Assembly (NCBI GenBank): GCA_023392795.1
Contig: JAEWNJ010000101.1
Coordinates: 1-64,000 of the forward strand
Origin: Candidatus Cloacimonadota bacterium
Lineage (GTDB): Bacteria > Cloacimonadota > Cloacimonadia > Cloacimonadales > Cloacimonadaceae
Direction of reading: 5' to 3'
Length of the DNA stretch: 64,000 nucleotides
Shown here: one piece after another, positions 9,531 through 17,078 of the stretch
Layout: every line of letters starts with the position of its first letter
Numbering within the stretch: position 1 is the first letter of the stretch
Translations under genes and position numbers: made by a program
The notes under the pieces: generated by a model
Databases searched by the model: none
Told to the model about the DNA's origin: nothing
What the model saw: only the letters and a program-made list of their open reading frames with translations

Positions 9531-9611
9531 ACCTGTCATACACCAGTCGTACAATCGTATGACCGGTGTATGACCGGCTCATTATATGCGTATGAACCTC
9601 AGGATAGGAAG
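9531..9611. repeat. Dispersed 81-base palindromic repeat, copy A
   Basis: Aligns without gaps to 49266-49346 with about 58 of 81 bases identical (my count). It contains the perfect inverted repeat TCATACACC (9536-9544) / GGTGTATGA (9565-9573). Both copies are intergenic and share the end CCTCAGGRTAGGAAG. Confidence 0.65.
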
Positions 9612-9634
9612 ATCATAACCAGTTGGGGATGATC

Positions 9635-9666
9635 AAAAAAAAAGACACCCGGTCATCCCGGGTGTC
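9635..9666 (-). terminator. Rho-independent terminator of the Omp28-like gene
   Basis: Read on the - strand: perfect 9-base stem GACACCCGG / CCGGGTGTC with a 5-base loop, then nine T residues. It lies about 20 bases after the stop of the gene at 9687-11567. Confidence 0.93.
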
Positions 9667-9686
9667 GTTATCAGGATATTGATTAG

Positions 9687-11567
9687 TTACTTCACGCGGA
9701 TCAGTTTACCGGTCAAGGTTTTCCCTTCGCTTAGTACGCGATAGAGGTAGATGCCGCTTTCATTAGTGTCCCAGCTTTGCAGCGCGTTTCCGGATGCGTC
9801 GGCACGCAGGGTCCAGCTCTGCAGCATTTGTCCCTTTAGGTTATAGATACTCAGCTTGATCTCGCTGTTTGCCTTGCTGCGCATCTGGATGGCAGTACTG
9901 GCGCTGAAGGGATTGGGGCTGGCATAAGCGCTGAAAACTGGTATGTTCACCAGGTCATCGTTTGAGTTAGGACCGATCTGGATGGTCACGGTAGGTGAGG
10001 GCTCGGAAAGGGCCATGGGGTTGTTGAACATGGAGCAGATCCAGTATTCATGGGTACCTTGCGGAACGTAGGTATCGGTAAAGGTAAGAGTGTTTACATT
10101 AGTTATGGTACTGATATTCAGTCCGTTACGGTATAGGCGATAACCCACGAAGCCCTTGGCATCGAAGTGCGGGGGGCGTTCCCAAGTCAGAACCACAGTA
10201 TCGGGAGGAGTTAGCTCTCCGGCAAAATTGGCAGGGGCAGGCAGGGCTTCGATGGGCAAAGTATTCTCACTCATCACAGGAGTTCCGGGCATGCCATGCT
10301 GGTCGACAGGAGTGATTTCGAAGGCCAGGGGAAGTCCCAAATCAGCTTCAGTAATGATGTAGCTGTCAGCATTGGCATCCGGGATCAACTGTGGAGTTCC
10401 GCCGATTACGCGATACCATTTTTTCAGGCTGGTGCCTTCGGTATTGCCGTCTGTGTCGGCGAAAGTATAGCTGGAGGTAAGAGTTTGCATGATCACGGGA
10501 GGTCCTGAGATCAGAACGTTCGTGGCGGTAGGTGCAGCATTAGTGAAGCCGGTACCGCTGAGGGGGATGGTGAGGCTTGGATGATTCAGGAAGTTACCCG
10601 TCACGCTTAGGTTTGCAGTATAGGCCTGCGCAGCAGTGGGAGCAAAGGTTACATCGATGGATCTGGATTGCATGGCAGGGATGGTGAGAGTATGTGCACT
10701 GATGCCAAAGACGGAATTATCCACGGAAAGGGTGGCATTCACCTGGCTTTCACTGAAGTTATTGAATACAAGCTGCTGTGTGGCTACGCCATTCACATAC
10801 ATATCTGGGAAATTAATACTTTCCATGGAAGCCGGGAACGCTCCGGTGAGTGTAGGAACGGAGTATTTCTTGCCTTGAAGGGTCTCTTTGGTCTGAGTGT
10901 TTTGGAGCCAGAGAACTAGTTCCAGATCATTCACATTGAAGTTCCATGCAGTGTTCAGAGTAAAGGTAAGGTTAACCGTTGTGCTTTCGCCTGTGCCCAG
11001 ATTGATCGGTGTGCCGGTCTGACTGGGAGACATGATGCGGTTGACGTTGTCTACAGTGGATTGGTTACCCCAATTGAAAGGTATGTTTGATTGAGTGAGG
11101 GAGGAGTGCAAGACCACATTTGTATTTGTATCAGCTTCGGGTTTTGCCACAGTGACCAATACCGTAATCTCGTTGCCGCTCATCATTCCGCTGGCAGAGA
11201 TGGTGTACTTGGAGGGAACGCTAAGGCGGGCATTTACTTTTGGCAGATAGTTGCTATACATGGAGGCCGTAGCACTACCACCGGAGGTGGGATTCAATCC
11301 ATCAAAATAAGCGGTGGGAAACCCGGTAACGCCATAGTAACTATTACGGGCATTTGAATAGGTATTAGCGAAACTATCGCCATTGTGATTTTTCACGATG
11401 GCAACTGCATGTCCGTTGTTCAGCAGATCATGTGCGCCCATGGCTGCACCCGGACAGTAACCGCACCAAGTGCCAGTGGCAATTTCCACCACTACTAATT
11501 CGCGCGGAACTGCGCTAAGAGAGGTAAGCGTTGCCAGTAGCAACAGAATAAGGGCTTTGCTTTTCAT
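9687..11567 (-). CDS. Omp28-like secreted protein with CxxC thioredoxin-like domain and T9SS-type sorting tail
   Basis: 626 residues. Signal peptide (1-20, ending SLSA), then an Omp28-type thioredoxin-like domain with GTWCGYCPGA (C35, C38) and VTGFPTAYFDG. Residues ~245-340 look like an Ig/abnormal-spindle-type strand domain (FSESQVNATLSVDN); ~440-525 resemble fibronectin type III (PANFAGELTPPDTVVLTW). The last ~75 residues are a sorting domain (YASPNPF, LSIYNLKGQMLQS, GIYLYRVLSEGK). It is probably a secreted or surface protein, possibly with thiol-redox activity since the CxxC is intact. A TTGCGA / TATATA-like promoter lies just upstream on the - strand. Confidence 0.85.
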   Translation of the reverse strand: MKSKALILLLLATLTSLSAVPRELVVVEIATGTWCGYCPGAAMGAHDLLNNGHAVAIVKNHNGDSFANTYSNARNSYYGVTGFPTAYFDGLNPTSGGSATASMYSNYLPKVNARLSVPSKYTISASGMMSGNEITVLVTVAKPEADTNTNVVLHSSLTQSNIPFNWGNQSTVDNVNRIMSPSQTGTPINLGTGESTTVNLTFTLNTAWNFNVNDLELVLWLQNTQTKETLQGKKYSVPTLTGAFPASMESINFPDMYVNGVATQQLVFNNFSESQVNATLSVDNSVFGISAHTLTIPAMQSRSIDVTFAPTAAQAYTANLSVTGNFLNHPSLTIPLSGTGFTNAAPTATNVLISGPPVIMQTLTSSYTFADTDGNTEGTSLKKWYRVIGGTPQLIPDANADSYIITEADLGLPLAFEITPVDQHGMPGTPVMSENTLPIEALPAPANFAGELTPPDTVVLTWERPPHFDAKGFVGYRLYRNGLNISTITNVNTLTFTDTYVPQGTHEYWICSMFNNPMALSEPSPTVTIQIGPNSNDDLVNIPVFSAYASPNPFSASTAIQMRSKANSEIKLSIYNLKGQMLQSWTLRADASGNALQSWDTNESGIYLYRVLSEGKTLTGKLIRVK

Positions 11568-11797
11568 AATTCCATCCTCTTATCAGAATAAATTTAGCTG
11601 CATATATACTAAGCAATTTTGGGGCCGATCGCAAGAATTAAGTGTCCTGAATGTAGTTAACAAGTGAAAGGTCGGCAGCATCCGGCAATGCTGCATTTGT
11701 GAATATTTTTGGGATGATTTGCATTTGCTGCATAAAGCCAAGTGCCTTATCTTCTATAGTAAAGCTTCCCGCAAAAATAATCCAAGGAGTTACACCG

Positions 11798-12949
11798 ATG
11801 AATGATAAATTGGACTCAATATTCAGAGAGATAAAAGCTCGTCACGATGCCCTATTGGGAAATCGAGCCTTTCATGATCACCAGGCCTGGCGCAGCAAAG
11901 TCGAGGATGAAGACCTGATGCGATCCCGCTTTGCTGTGGACAGAGACCGCATTTTATATAGCGGAGCGTATCGACGCTATCATGGCAAGACTCAAGTGTT
12001 TTCCTTTACCAATCTCATCGATGAGGAGATGACAAACCGGAATCTCCATATCGCATATGTATCTCAGATATCCCGCACTATAGGTAAGTATCTGGGACTA
12101 AATACAGAGCTTATCGAAGCCATCGCCCTGGGGCATGATCTGGGACATTGTCCCTTTGGTCACGATGGCGAAAGGGCACTCAGTGAAAGCTGTTATGCTG
12201 CCGGGATCGGGCATTTTCATCACAACATCGAATCCCTGCATATCGTGGATCATATCTCTCGCAAGGGTAGCGGGTTAAACCTCACCTTTCAGGTGCGCGA
12301 CGGCATCATTTCACACGATGGAGAGGTGCATAATACCCAATTGCGGCCCAAGGCGGATAAAAGCCAGGCTGATATCGATGACTACGTCGCGGCTAAGAAG
12401 AGAGGAGAATCTCCGCAGTGGATGCCTGCCACTTTGGAAGGCTGTGTGGTTCGGATCACCGATACCATCGCTTACATCGGGCAGGACATCGAAGACGCTA
12501 TCCGTTTTAACATCCTGAAACGCGAAGATTTACCCAAAGAGCAGGTAGCTTATCTGGGAAACAAGAATTCTTCGATCATCGAGACTTTGGTGAAGAGCGT
12601 GATCGTAAACAGTTACGACAAGGACTTTATAGCCTTTGACCAGGAAACATCCGATCAGTTGCTAGCGCTTAAACGGTTTAACTACAAACACATCTATACC
12701 GATGACAATGTGAAGCAATCAAATTCCATCATCTATCGCACCATGCGGATTATGTTTGAAAAATACCTGGATGATATCCGTAGCAAAAATCTGGAATCCA
12801 AGGTCTATAAGCATTTCCTGAACCATAAAAATGAAGAGTATTTGCTCAGCTTCAGTCCCGCAGAACAGGTGCGTGATTTCATAGCTACCATGACCGATCG
12901 GTACTACAATGAGGAAGTGAAGGCGTACATGTTGCCCTGGAGGGGATAG
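11798..12949 (+). CDS. dgt: Deoxyguanosinetriphosphate triphosphohydrolase-like protein (HD domain)
   Basis: About 383 residues. I place the start at 11798 because AAGGAG (11784-11789) precedes that ATG by eight bases; the frame is open further up to 11699 without a ribosome site. Motifs of the dNTPase family are clear: YSGAYRRYHGKTQVF near residue 50, and the metal-binding HD motif in GHDLGHCPFGHDGE, with HNIES and RITDTIAYIGQDIEDA further on. It would hydrolyse dNTPs to deoxynucleosides and triphosphate. An inverted repeat GCAGCAT/ATGCTGC lies ~110 bases upstream near 11675-11695. Confidence 0.9.
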   Translation: MNDKLDSIFREIKARHDALLGNRAFHDHQAWRSKVEDEDLMRSRFAVDRDRILYSGAYRRYHGKTQVFSFTNLIDEEMTNRNLHIAYVSQISRTIGKYLGLNTELIEAIALGHDLGHCPFGHDGERALSESCYAAGIGHFHHNIESLHIVDHISRKGSGLNLTFQVRDGIISHDGEVHNTQLRPKADKSQADIDDYVAAKKRGESPQWMPATLEGCVVRITDTIAYIGQDIEDAIRFNILKREDLPKEQVAYLGNKNSSIIETLVKSVIVNSYDKDFIAFDQETSDQLLALKRFNYKHIYTDDNVKQSNSIIYRTMRIMFEKYLDDIRSKNLESKVYKHFLNHKNEEYLLSFSPAEQVRDFIATMTDRYYNEEVKAYMLPWRG

Positions 12950-12958
12950 AAGATATCC

Positions 12959-13849
12959 TTACTTGCGGCGAAGTTCCAGCTTCTGAAGCAGGTTGGAGGC
13001 GATGATCAGGCACAGCCCGATGATTGTGGCTACGTGAATGCTCTCGCTGAGAGCAAAGCGGATAAAGAGCAGCGAGAGGAAAGGAGTGATGAAGATCAGG
13101 TTTGCCACCTTTGCCGTGTTTTCACTGGTCTGAAGCGCTTTCATCCAGAGGACGAAGGTGAGCCCCATTTCAAAGATTCCCACATAGATTCCAGCCAGAA
13201 GCGCTGGGAGCAGCCGTCCCTCCGGGTGCATCAGTTGCATTCTGCCTATTATAGCCAGGACTGAAACGAAGACGAAGCCCAGGAAGAAGTTGCCGCTCAG
13301 TTTATCTATGGTGTTCCGTTTATCCCGCATATTGATGATCCAATACAAGGCCCAGATGATCGATGAACCTGCTGCCAAAGCTGTGCCAAAGGCATCATCG
13401 AAGTGTAGGTCCCACACCCTGCCTTTTGTGGAGATCACGATTACTCCGCAGAAACTTATCACCAAGGCTATCATATCCTTCAGACGAAAGCGTTCCTTCA
13501 GCAGGATCACTGAGAACACCGAGAGCACGATCGCCCATGTATAGTTCAGCGCCTGAGCTTCTTGCGCACGCAAACGGGAGTATGCCTCAAAAAGAATAAG
13601 GTAATACAGAAAGGGATTCAGCAGTGCCGGACAAAGAGATAGTTTGAAGTTTTCCCATCTGCTCAATCGCGGTTTTGACCGGCTCAGAGCTTTGTAAATG
13701 CAGAGTAAGACACTTGCCGTAGCCGAGGAGATTACTAGCAATCCGATGGGGGTGAGCTGCCTGAGTGCGATCTTGAAGGCGGTGGATACACTGCTCCAGG
13801 CCAGAATGGCGAGGGCGGCATAAAGATAGCTGGTCTGTTGTCGAGTCAT
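12959..13849 (-). CDS. EamA/DMT family transporter
   Basis: 296 residues with about ten hydrophobic segments in two repeated EamA halves (first ~5-135, second ~150-290), the layout of drug/metabolite exporters of the inner membrane. The end of the first repeat (AQALNYTWAIVLSVFSVILLKERF) is typical. The substrate is unknown. The annotated ATG follows directly on the T-run of the upstream terminator and has no Shine-Dalgarno sequence, so either the start is wrong or translation is unusual. It converges with dgt with 9 bases between. Confidence 0.85.
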   Translation of the reverse strand: MTRQQTSYLYAALAILAWSSVSTAFKIALRQLTPIGLLVISSATASVLLCIYKALSRSKPRLSRWENFKLSLCPALLNPFLYYLILFEAYSRLRAQEAQALNYTWAIVLSVFSVILLKERFRLKDMIALVISFCGVIVISTKGRVWDLHFDDAFGTALAAGSSIIWALYWIINMRDKRNTIDKLSGNFFLGFVFVSVLAIIGRMQLMHPEGRLLPALLAGIYVGIFEMGLTFVLWMKALQTSENTAKVANLIFITPFLSLLFIRFALSESIHVATIIGLCLIIASNLLQKLELRRK

Positions 13850-13850
13850 G

Positions 13851-13881
13851 AAAAAATGGGGGGCGAATCAGATCCGCCCCC
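13851..13881 (-). terminator. Rho-independent terminator or attenuator between TPR lipoprotein and EamA genes
   Basis: On the - strand: stem GGGGGCG / CGCCCCC with a 9-base loop, then ATTTTTT. The T-run is immediately upstream of the EamA start codon, so it may act as an attenuator of that gene. Confidence 0.8.
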
Positions 13882-13902
13882 AAGGTTGTCAAATGGTGCC
13901 GA

Positions 13903-14988
13903 TCAGGGCATGGTTTTCAGGATGTCCGAATAAGTCTTTTGCAGAGCGGCATCGCCGGTCATTTGTGCAGCAAGAACGATGAATTGCACGGCGTATTTAT
14001 TCGTGTCATCCCATTCGTGCCACTTCTTGGCGTAGGTGATGAGTTTGCCATAATCTTTCACATCATTGAGCAACACGGAGATTTCATTGAAATCTTCTTC
14101 GGTGCTACGAAGATCGATGAGTTGTTCCAGATAGCTGATAGCGAGTTGTTTATCTTCTTTCATCAAGGCTATGTTCTTGGCATTGTCTAAGATCTCTAAA
14201 TTTGTAGGATCCAGTGCCAGGGCCAGCTTGGTTTCTGCCAGAGCTTTATCGTAGTCTTTCAATTCATAGTATGCGAAGGAAAGATTCAAGAGATTATCCA
14301 TGTCTGAGGGGTTGATGGTCTTGGAGCGTTCGAAATACTTGGCAGCCTCAGCGTAGTTTTCCTGATTGAAATAGAAAGCACCAGTTTCCAGGATATATGC
14401 TTGATTATCAGGGTCTTTGGCAAGGAGCTGTTTCAGCATGTTCTCAGCCTTCGCGGGATCTTTGAGGTCTTTTTGATAGATGTCTTTGAGGCGGATAATG
14501 GGTTCGGGACGGCTTCCGTCCAGTTTAGCGGCAAGCTCGAAGATTTCCATCGCTTGCTGAGTATTGCCATCTGCTTGAGCCTTTTCTGCAGCGGAATACA
14601 CGCGTACCCACGCGCTGTCGCGGCGGCGCTTCATATCCCTGATATCCATCTTTTCTTCGTCGGTGGGGTTGAGGTATGCTCCATAAGCGGTGATGGCTTT
14701 GTCGTAGAGTTCATAGGCAGCCTTGTTGTATTCTACAGTCTTGGCAGGATTATTCTCGCCCTTGTATAGATTGATGTCGGCCATGCGACGCATGGAGAGG
14801 GCGTGATCTGGATTGTCGGCTAACACTTTGTTATAAAACTCTTCGGCTTTTTCCACGTTCTTTTGGGCATAATACACTTGGGCTGTTTTAAAATCTACAT
14901 TCCCCTGAGGGGTAAGTTTCTGTCTGGCAGTGCTGCAGGCACCCAAGGCCAGGGTCAGAGCCAATAGGATGATGATGAGCTTTCTCAT
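13903..14988 (-). CDS. TPR-repeat lipoprotein
   Basis: 361 residues with signal peptide and lipobox LALGAC (Cys ~18). It then consists of TPR repeats through most of its length (KTAQVYYAQKNVEKAEEFYNK at ~38; YAEAAKYFERSKTINPSDMDNLLNLSFAY; YDKALAETKLALALDPTN). It resembles the TPR lipoprotein at 7482 but lacks that protein's CsgG-like domain. Probably a periplasmic scaffold in the outer membrane (inference). Its own promoter candidate is at 15021-15050 on the - strand. Confidence 0.82.
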   Translation of the reverse strand: MRKLIIILLALTLALGACSTARQKLTPQGNVDFKTAQVYYAQKNVEKAEEFYNKVLADNPDHALSMRRMADINLYKGENNPAKTVEYNKAAYELYDKAITAYGAYLNPTDEEKMDIRDMKRRRDSAWVRVYSAAEKAQADGNTQQAMEIFELAAKLDGSRPEPIIRLKDIYQKDLKDPAKAENMLKQLLAKDPDNQAYILETGAFYFNQENYAEAAKYFERSKTINPSDMDNLLNLSFAYYELKDYDKALAETKLALALDPTNLEILDNAKNIALMKEDKQLAISYLEQLIDLRSTEEDFNEISVLLNDVKDYGKLITYAKKWHEWDDTNKYAVQFIVLAAQMTGDAALQKTYSDILKTMP

Positions 14989-15020
14989 GATTCTATACTC
15001 CAGTGATATTCTGTATCTCG

Positions 15021-15050
15021 CAAGAATTCTGAGACGTCACTATCAGTCAA
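15021..15050 (-). promoter_or_regulatory. Promoter candidate for the TPR lipoprotein
   Basis: TTGACT (15045-15050) then TTCTTG (15021-15026) after 18 bases, on the - strand, about 32 bases upstream of the start codon. Confidence 0.5.
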
Positions 15051-15231
15051 GCATTTTCGCAAAGTGAGTGAGTTGCCAGGCATGAGTATGGCTCAGCCTG
15101 AAGATGATTGACTGAAGTAGTAGAGGGTTGTTGTGATTCCCATCGCAGTTTCAGCCTTTTGGCGGCAAGGGGTTAAGCGCTCACCGCCTGTTTGCTAAAG
15201 GAATTGGGGGATGTACTTTAGGCAAATTGCC

Positions 15232-15261
15232 TTGACAGAATCATCAGTGTGGCAGACTTTG
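15232..15261 (+). promoter_or_regulatory. Promoter candidate for the C10 peptidase
   Basis: TTGACA (15232-15237), 18 bases, ACTTTG (15256-15261). The same arrangement occurs upstream of tRNA-Gly. It lies 45 bases before the ATG. Confidence 0.6.
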
Positions 15262-15306
15262 CCCAAAATCAGCATCAAATCAACATAAAAAGCAATAGAG
15301 GAACTA

Positions 15307-16974
15307 ATGAAAAAGATTATCTGCCTTTCACTTACTCTCCTTTGTGTCGCCCTGGGAGCCATCCCGATCAGTCGTCAACGCGCGGATGCTCTGGCTGAGA
15401 CCATGCTTGACAGTCGCATGCAAAACCAGCATATAGCTCAGGTTCAGGAACTCCGTGATGGAGATACGAGCCTGGCTTATATTTACACCTTGCAGCCCAC
15501 GGGCTATATGGTACTATCGGCTGATGATACTTTACCGCCCTTGATGGCTTATTCACCAGATTCTGATTATGATCTCAATGCTGTGCATAATCCCTTACGT
15601 GACCTCCTGATCGGTGATCTGAGTGCTCGGCTCAGCCTTGCCGATTCCCGCAATGCCCAAGCCTGGCAGAGGGCGGAGCAGCATCCTCAGAATTGCCTGC
15701 CGCGCAACGACTACCTGCTTTCTGCACGCTGGAATCAGACTCATCCCTGGAACATGATGTGTCCCATGGATCCGGTTACCAATACCCGCAGTGTAGCTGG
15801 GTGTCCCGCGATTGCGATGGGTCAGATTCTGGATTATCTGAAGGCCCTCAATGGCACACGTCTGGACGATTCGGATGATTATCAGCATAATTATGCGGGG
15901 CGAAACTATCGCATCGACGATGACTACGCCGCTCTGCAATTCCCATCTTTCCCTCAGTTGAACGCCTATCTGGATCGCGTCAATCATGATTTTAAGTATG
16001 AAACTCCTCTTATCGACAGTCTGCAGGCAGCCCTGGTCTTTGCCGCGGGCACAGCCCTGACGCAGATATATTCTGCTGATGCGTCGGGAACTTTTGCCGT
16101 CAGTCAGGCCTTTGAAGCTTATCAACGTTTTGGTTTTGATAACGCTGTGCTGTTAGGACCTGAAGCCAGCGATGTCTATACTCGTATGATCAGCAACATC
16201 GCGGATGGCATCCCGGTGCACTTGGCTGTGGTTACACCTGCCTGGGACGCAGGCCACAATGTGGTGGTGGACGGCTACGAAGGCGAGATGTATCACCTCA
16301 ATTTTGGCTGGGGCGGTCAGTACAACGGATGGTACAATCTACCTGAAGGCATTCCCTACAACCTGACGGTGATAGAGGGTGCAGTGGTGGATCTGATGCC
16401 ACGCGAATACATTTATATGGATCCGCTGCCGGACTACATCACGTATGGCGCCAGCCTGCCTATCGATATCATCAATCTCAGCGATACAGACCAAATCCTG
16501 GAAGAGATCATCTTTGGCGAAGGCTTGGTAGCCGAGGATTGGGAGGTATCGATTGAGCTTCCCGCCACGCTTGAAGCACTGGGCTTTATGAGCTTCACTA
16601 TCACGAATCTTATTCCGGTGAGGGACATAATCCACACCGGGATCAAGCTGGTATTCTCTGATTTCATACACGAAATCCCGCTCGATTTTGATGAGGGCTC
16701 CAGCACCTCTGATCATTTCATCTCCCCCGCCAGGATCTCTGTGAAGGTGAGCCCCAATCCCTTTTCACAAAGTTGCGAACTCAGCATCTCCGGCAGTGAA
16801 AAAATCCCCACGAAACTGGAAGTATTCAACCTCAGGGGACAAAAAGTACACGAATCCCGTGAACTGCGCTGGGAGGGACAGGATTTCACCGGGAAATCCA
16901 GCCCCGCAGGTGTGTATCTGTATCGGGTAAGTGGAAACGGGTTTAACCATATAGGTAGATTACTGAAGCACTGA
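15307..16974 (+). CDS. Secreted C10-family (streptopain-like) cysteine peptidase with sorting tail
   Basis: 555 residues. Signal peptide 1-18, then a short Spi-type propeptide (ISRQRADALAETML ... GYMVLSADD). The peptidase core has SARWNQTHPWN, catalytic Cys166 in AGCPAIAMGQ, and His317 in AGHNVVVDGY, followed by HLNFGWGGQYNGWY, all in streptopain order. From ~470 on there is a sorting domain (VKVSPNPFSQ, EVFNLRGQKVHES, SSPAGVYLYRV). It is a secreted protease, likely used to degrade extracellular protein, which fits an amino-acid-fermenting lifestyle (inference). AGAGGA precedes the ATG and a strong terminator follows. Confidence 0.9.
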   Translation: MKKIICLSLTLLCVALGAIPISRQRADALAETMLDSRMQNQHIAQVQELRDGDTSLAYIYTLQPTGYMVLSADDTLPPLMAYSPDSDYDLNAVHNPLRDLLIGDLSARLSLADSRNAQAWQRAEQHPQNCLPRNDYLLSARWNQTHPWNMMCPMDPVTNTRSVAGCPAIAMGQILDYLKALNGTRLDDSDDYQHNYAGRNYRIDDDYAALQFPSFPQLNAYLDRVNHDFKYETPLIDSLQAALVFAAGTALTQIYSADASGTFAVSQAFEAYQRFGFDNAVLLGPEASDVYTRMISNIADGIPVHLAVVTPAWDAGHNVVVDGYEGEMYHLNFGWGGQYNGWYNLPEGIPYNLTVIEGAVVDLMPREYIYMDPLPDYITYGASLPIDIINLSDTDQILEEIIFGEGLVAEDWEVSIELPATLEALGFMSFTITNLIPVRDIIHTGIKLVFSDFIHEIPLDFDEGSSTSDHFISPARISVKVSPNPFSQSCELSISGSEKIPTKLEVFNLRGQKVHESRELRWEGQDFTGKSSPAGVYLYRVSGNGFNHIGRLLKH

Positions 16975-17002
16975 ACTTATTCTATCCCCATTCTTTCACA
17001 CC

Positions 17003-17041
17003 AAGCACCACGAGCTGTACGGCAGTGGTGCTTCCTTTTTT
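17003..17041 (+). terminator. Rho-independent terminator of the C10 peptidase gene
   Basis: Perfect 9-base stem AAGCACCAC / GTGGTGCTT with a 13-base loop, then CC and at least six T residues. Confidence 0.9.
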
Positions 17042-17078
17042 CCCTCGATTCCGTGCTACCATCTTATCGGGGAGCTAC

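Larger units (their letters stand above)
9141..9686. other. Intergenic region between convergent genes
   Basis: No convincing gene on either strand. It holds the terminators of both flanking genes at its ends and copy A of an 81-base palindromic repeat (9531-9611). The stretch 9195-9530 shows only a weak inverted repeat (AACCA/TGGTT near 9410) and no recognisable feature. Confidence 0.7.
14989..15306. other. Divergent promoter region
   Basis: 318 bases without a gene. It carries a - strand promoter candidate (TTGACT-18-TTCTTG) for the TPR lipoprotein and a + strand one (TTGACA-18-ACTTTG) for the C10 peptidase. Between them is a GC-rich inverted repeat GGCGG/CCGCC (about 15161-15188). Confidence 0.7.
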
